From assembly GCF_016722925.1 (NCBI RefSeq), contig NZ_JAEQNC010000002.1, forward strand, positions 186,001-250,000: a DNA stretch of 64,000 nt. The letters are read 5' to 3'. This DNA is from Phytoamicus setariae. Its GTDB lineage: Bacteria > Pseudomonadota > Alphaproteobacteria > Rhizobiales > Rhizobiaceae. Positions within the stretch are counted from its first letter, which is position 1, and each line of letters starts with the position of its first letter. The notes beneath the pieces were generated by a model. The model made no database searches and had not been told where the DNA came from. It was given only the letters and a program-made list of their open reading frames with translations. Positions 63,467 to 64,000 of the stretch are shown here, piece by piece. Both the position numbers and the translations under genes were made by a program.

Positions 63467-63868
63467 ATGGCCCGCGTCACAGTTGAGGATTGCATTGACA
63501 AGGTTGATAACCGGTTTGAGCTGGTGCTGCTTGCCAGCCACCGTGCCCGCCTGATTTCGCAGGGCGCGCCGATCACCATCGATCGCGACAATGACAAGAA
63601 CCCTGTCGTGGCGCTTCGCGAAATCGCCGACGAAATGCTGTCGCCGGGCGATCTCAAGGAAGATCTGATCCATTCGCTGCAGAAGCATGTGGAAGTCGAC
63701 GAGCCGGAACCCGATGCATCGGCGATGATCCCGGGCGAAGCCCAGGCCGACAGCGCCGACATGGACGACGAACAGCCGGAAACCATCAATTTCGACCAGA
63801 TGTCGGAAGAGGAGCTTCTGGCCGGTATCGAAGGACTGGTTCCGCCGGAAAAGAACGACGACTATTGA
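63467..63868 (+). CDS. rpoZ: RNA polymerase omega subunit
   Basis: Omega binds the beta-prime subunit and helps assemble and stabilise RNA polymerase and its response to ppGpp. The 133-residue protein starts [28 protein letters not shown], the core of the family, with a long acidic tail ([16 protein letters not shown]...) typical of Rhizobiales. It stands directly before rsh, the ppGpp synthetase gene, as in other members of the order. Confidence 0.97.
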   Translation: MARVTVEDCIDKVDNRFELVLLASHRARLISQGAPITIDRDNDKNPVVALREIADEMLSPGDLKEDLIHSLQKHVEVDEPEPDASAMIPGEAQADSADMDDEQPETINFDQMSEEELLAGIEGLVPPEKNDDY

Positions 63869-63914
63869 TTTCTGCCAATAAGTTGCCGGAAGTCCGGTAA
63901 GCAGATTGCGAATT

Positions 63915-63958
63915 CAGGCGTCGGTCTTATGATCGGCGCCTGATTTATTTTAATTTGT
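63915..63958 (+). terminator. Intrinsic terminator after rpoZ
   Basis: CAGGCGTCGGTC and GATCGGCGCCTG pair (with G-U pairs) around TTAT, followed by ATTTATTTTAATTT. It lies 47 bases past the rpoZ stop and just before rsh. Confidence 0.75.
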
Positions 63959-63973
63959 TGGAGCAGCCTTTCA

Positions 63974-64000
63974 ATGATGCGGCAATACGAGCTCGTCGAG
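63974..64000 (+). CDS. rsh: Start of bifunctional (p)ppGpp synthetase/hydrolase (cut by window end)
   Basis: Nine codons, MMRQYELVE, match the usual start of rhizobial Rsh (RelA/SpoT homologue), the stringent-response enzyme that makes and breaks ppGpp. The call rests on this short start and on its place right after rpoZ. The rest lies outside the window. Confidence 0.75.

Overview
The window is chromosomal DNA of an alphaproteobacterium, almost certainly a member of the Rhizobiaceae (Rhizobium/Agrobacterium/Ensifer relatives). The reasons are the gene order dapA-smpB-NYN-rpoZ-rsh at the right end, a tandem pair of RopA-type porins, an iolR-iolCDEB inositol operon with a fused kinase/aldolase IolC, an imuA-imuB-dnaE2 mutagenesis operon behind a GAAC-N7-GAAC LexA box, and an exact CtrA consensus. 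I cannot fix the genus. Most of the window reads as ordinary, dense, GC-rich rhizobial chromosome. No insertion sequence, phage or CRISPR array was seen.

Layout. 0-12 kb: housekeeping and accessory metabolism (short Hsp70-like chaperone, ETF-ubiquinone oxidoreductase, flavin disulfide reductase, lipoprotein L,D-transpeptidase, MFS exporter, lipid-kinase-like protein, AMP nucleosidase with a coupled methyltransferase). 12-18 kb: glutathione transferase, group 3 truncated haemoglobin, a one-repeat Sel1 protein, a HisC-like aminotransferase, two neighbouring PilZ proteins (one with intact c-di-GMP motifs, one degenerate) and a MATE exporter. 18-24.5 kb: inositol catabolism, iolR-iolC-iolD-iolE-iolB, all on the minus strand, with IolR-type operators before iolR and iolC and a GC-rich hairpin repeat between iolC and iolD. 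The first and last enzymes of the pathway (IdhA, IolA) are not in the window.

24.8-32.4 kb: an exported 1291-residue caspase-like/Sel1/peptidoglycan-binding protein built from a duplicated module, facing a convergent RTX calcium-binding secreted protein, then a class II aldolase, an MgtC-type protein and a dehydrogenase. 32.5-38.3 kb: the SOS-controlled imuA-imuB-dnaE2 cassette. 38.4-41 kb: cyanide-insensitive-type bd oxidase cydA-cydB plus a 38-residue third subunit. 41-45.6 kb: an FPASDP-motif small protein, SelO, a Ca2+/H+ antiporter and two exported methionine sulfoxide reductases. 45.8-53.1 kb: an amine/aldehyde module (coniferyl-type aldehyde dehydrogenase, AraC regulator, second aldehyde dehydrogenase, class II HDAC-like deacetylase, periplasmic copper amine oxidase) that could deacetylate, oxidise and then dehydrogenate acylated amines. 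It ends next to sequence that looks like an old integration scar related to the tRNA-Ser(GCU) gene at 54.1 kb.

54-64 kb: tRNA-Ser, two tandem porins with visibly different codon usage, an alpha/beta hydrolase, a soluble lytic transglycosylase, dapA-smpB, a NYN-domain protein, rpoZ and the first nine codons of rsh (relA/spoT). The best leads for new biology are the duplicated caspase-Sel1-peptidoglycan-binding protein, the HDAC/amine-oxidase module with its possible integration scar, the PilZ pair, and several unexplained perfect palindromes (48-90, 38378-38393, 54689-54704).
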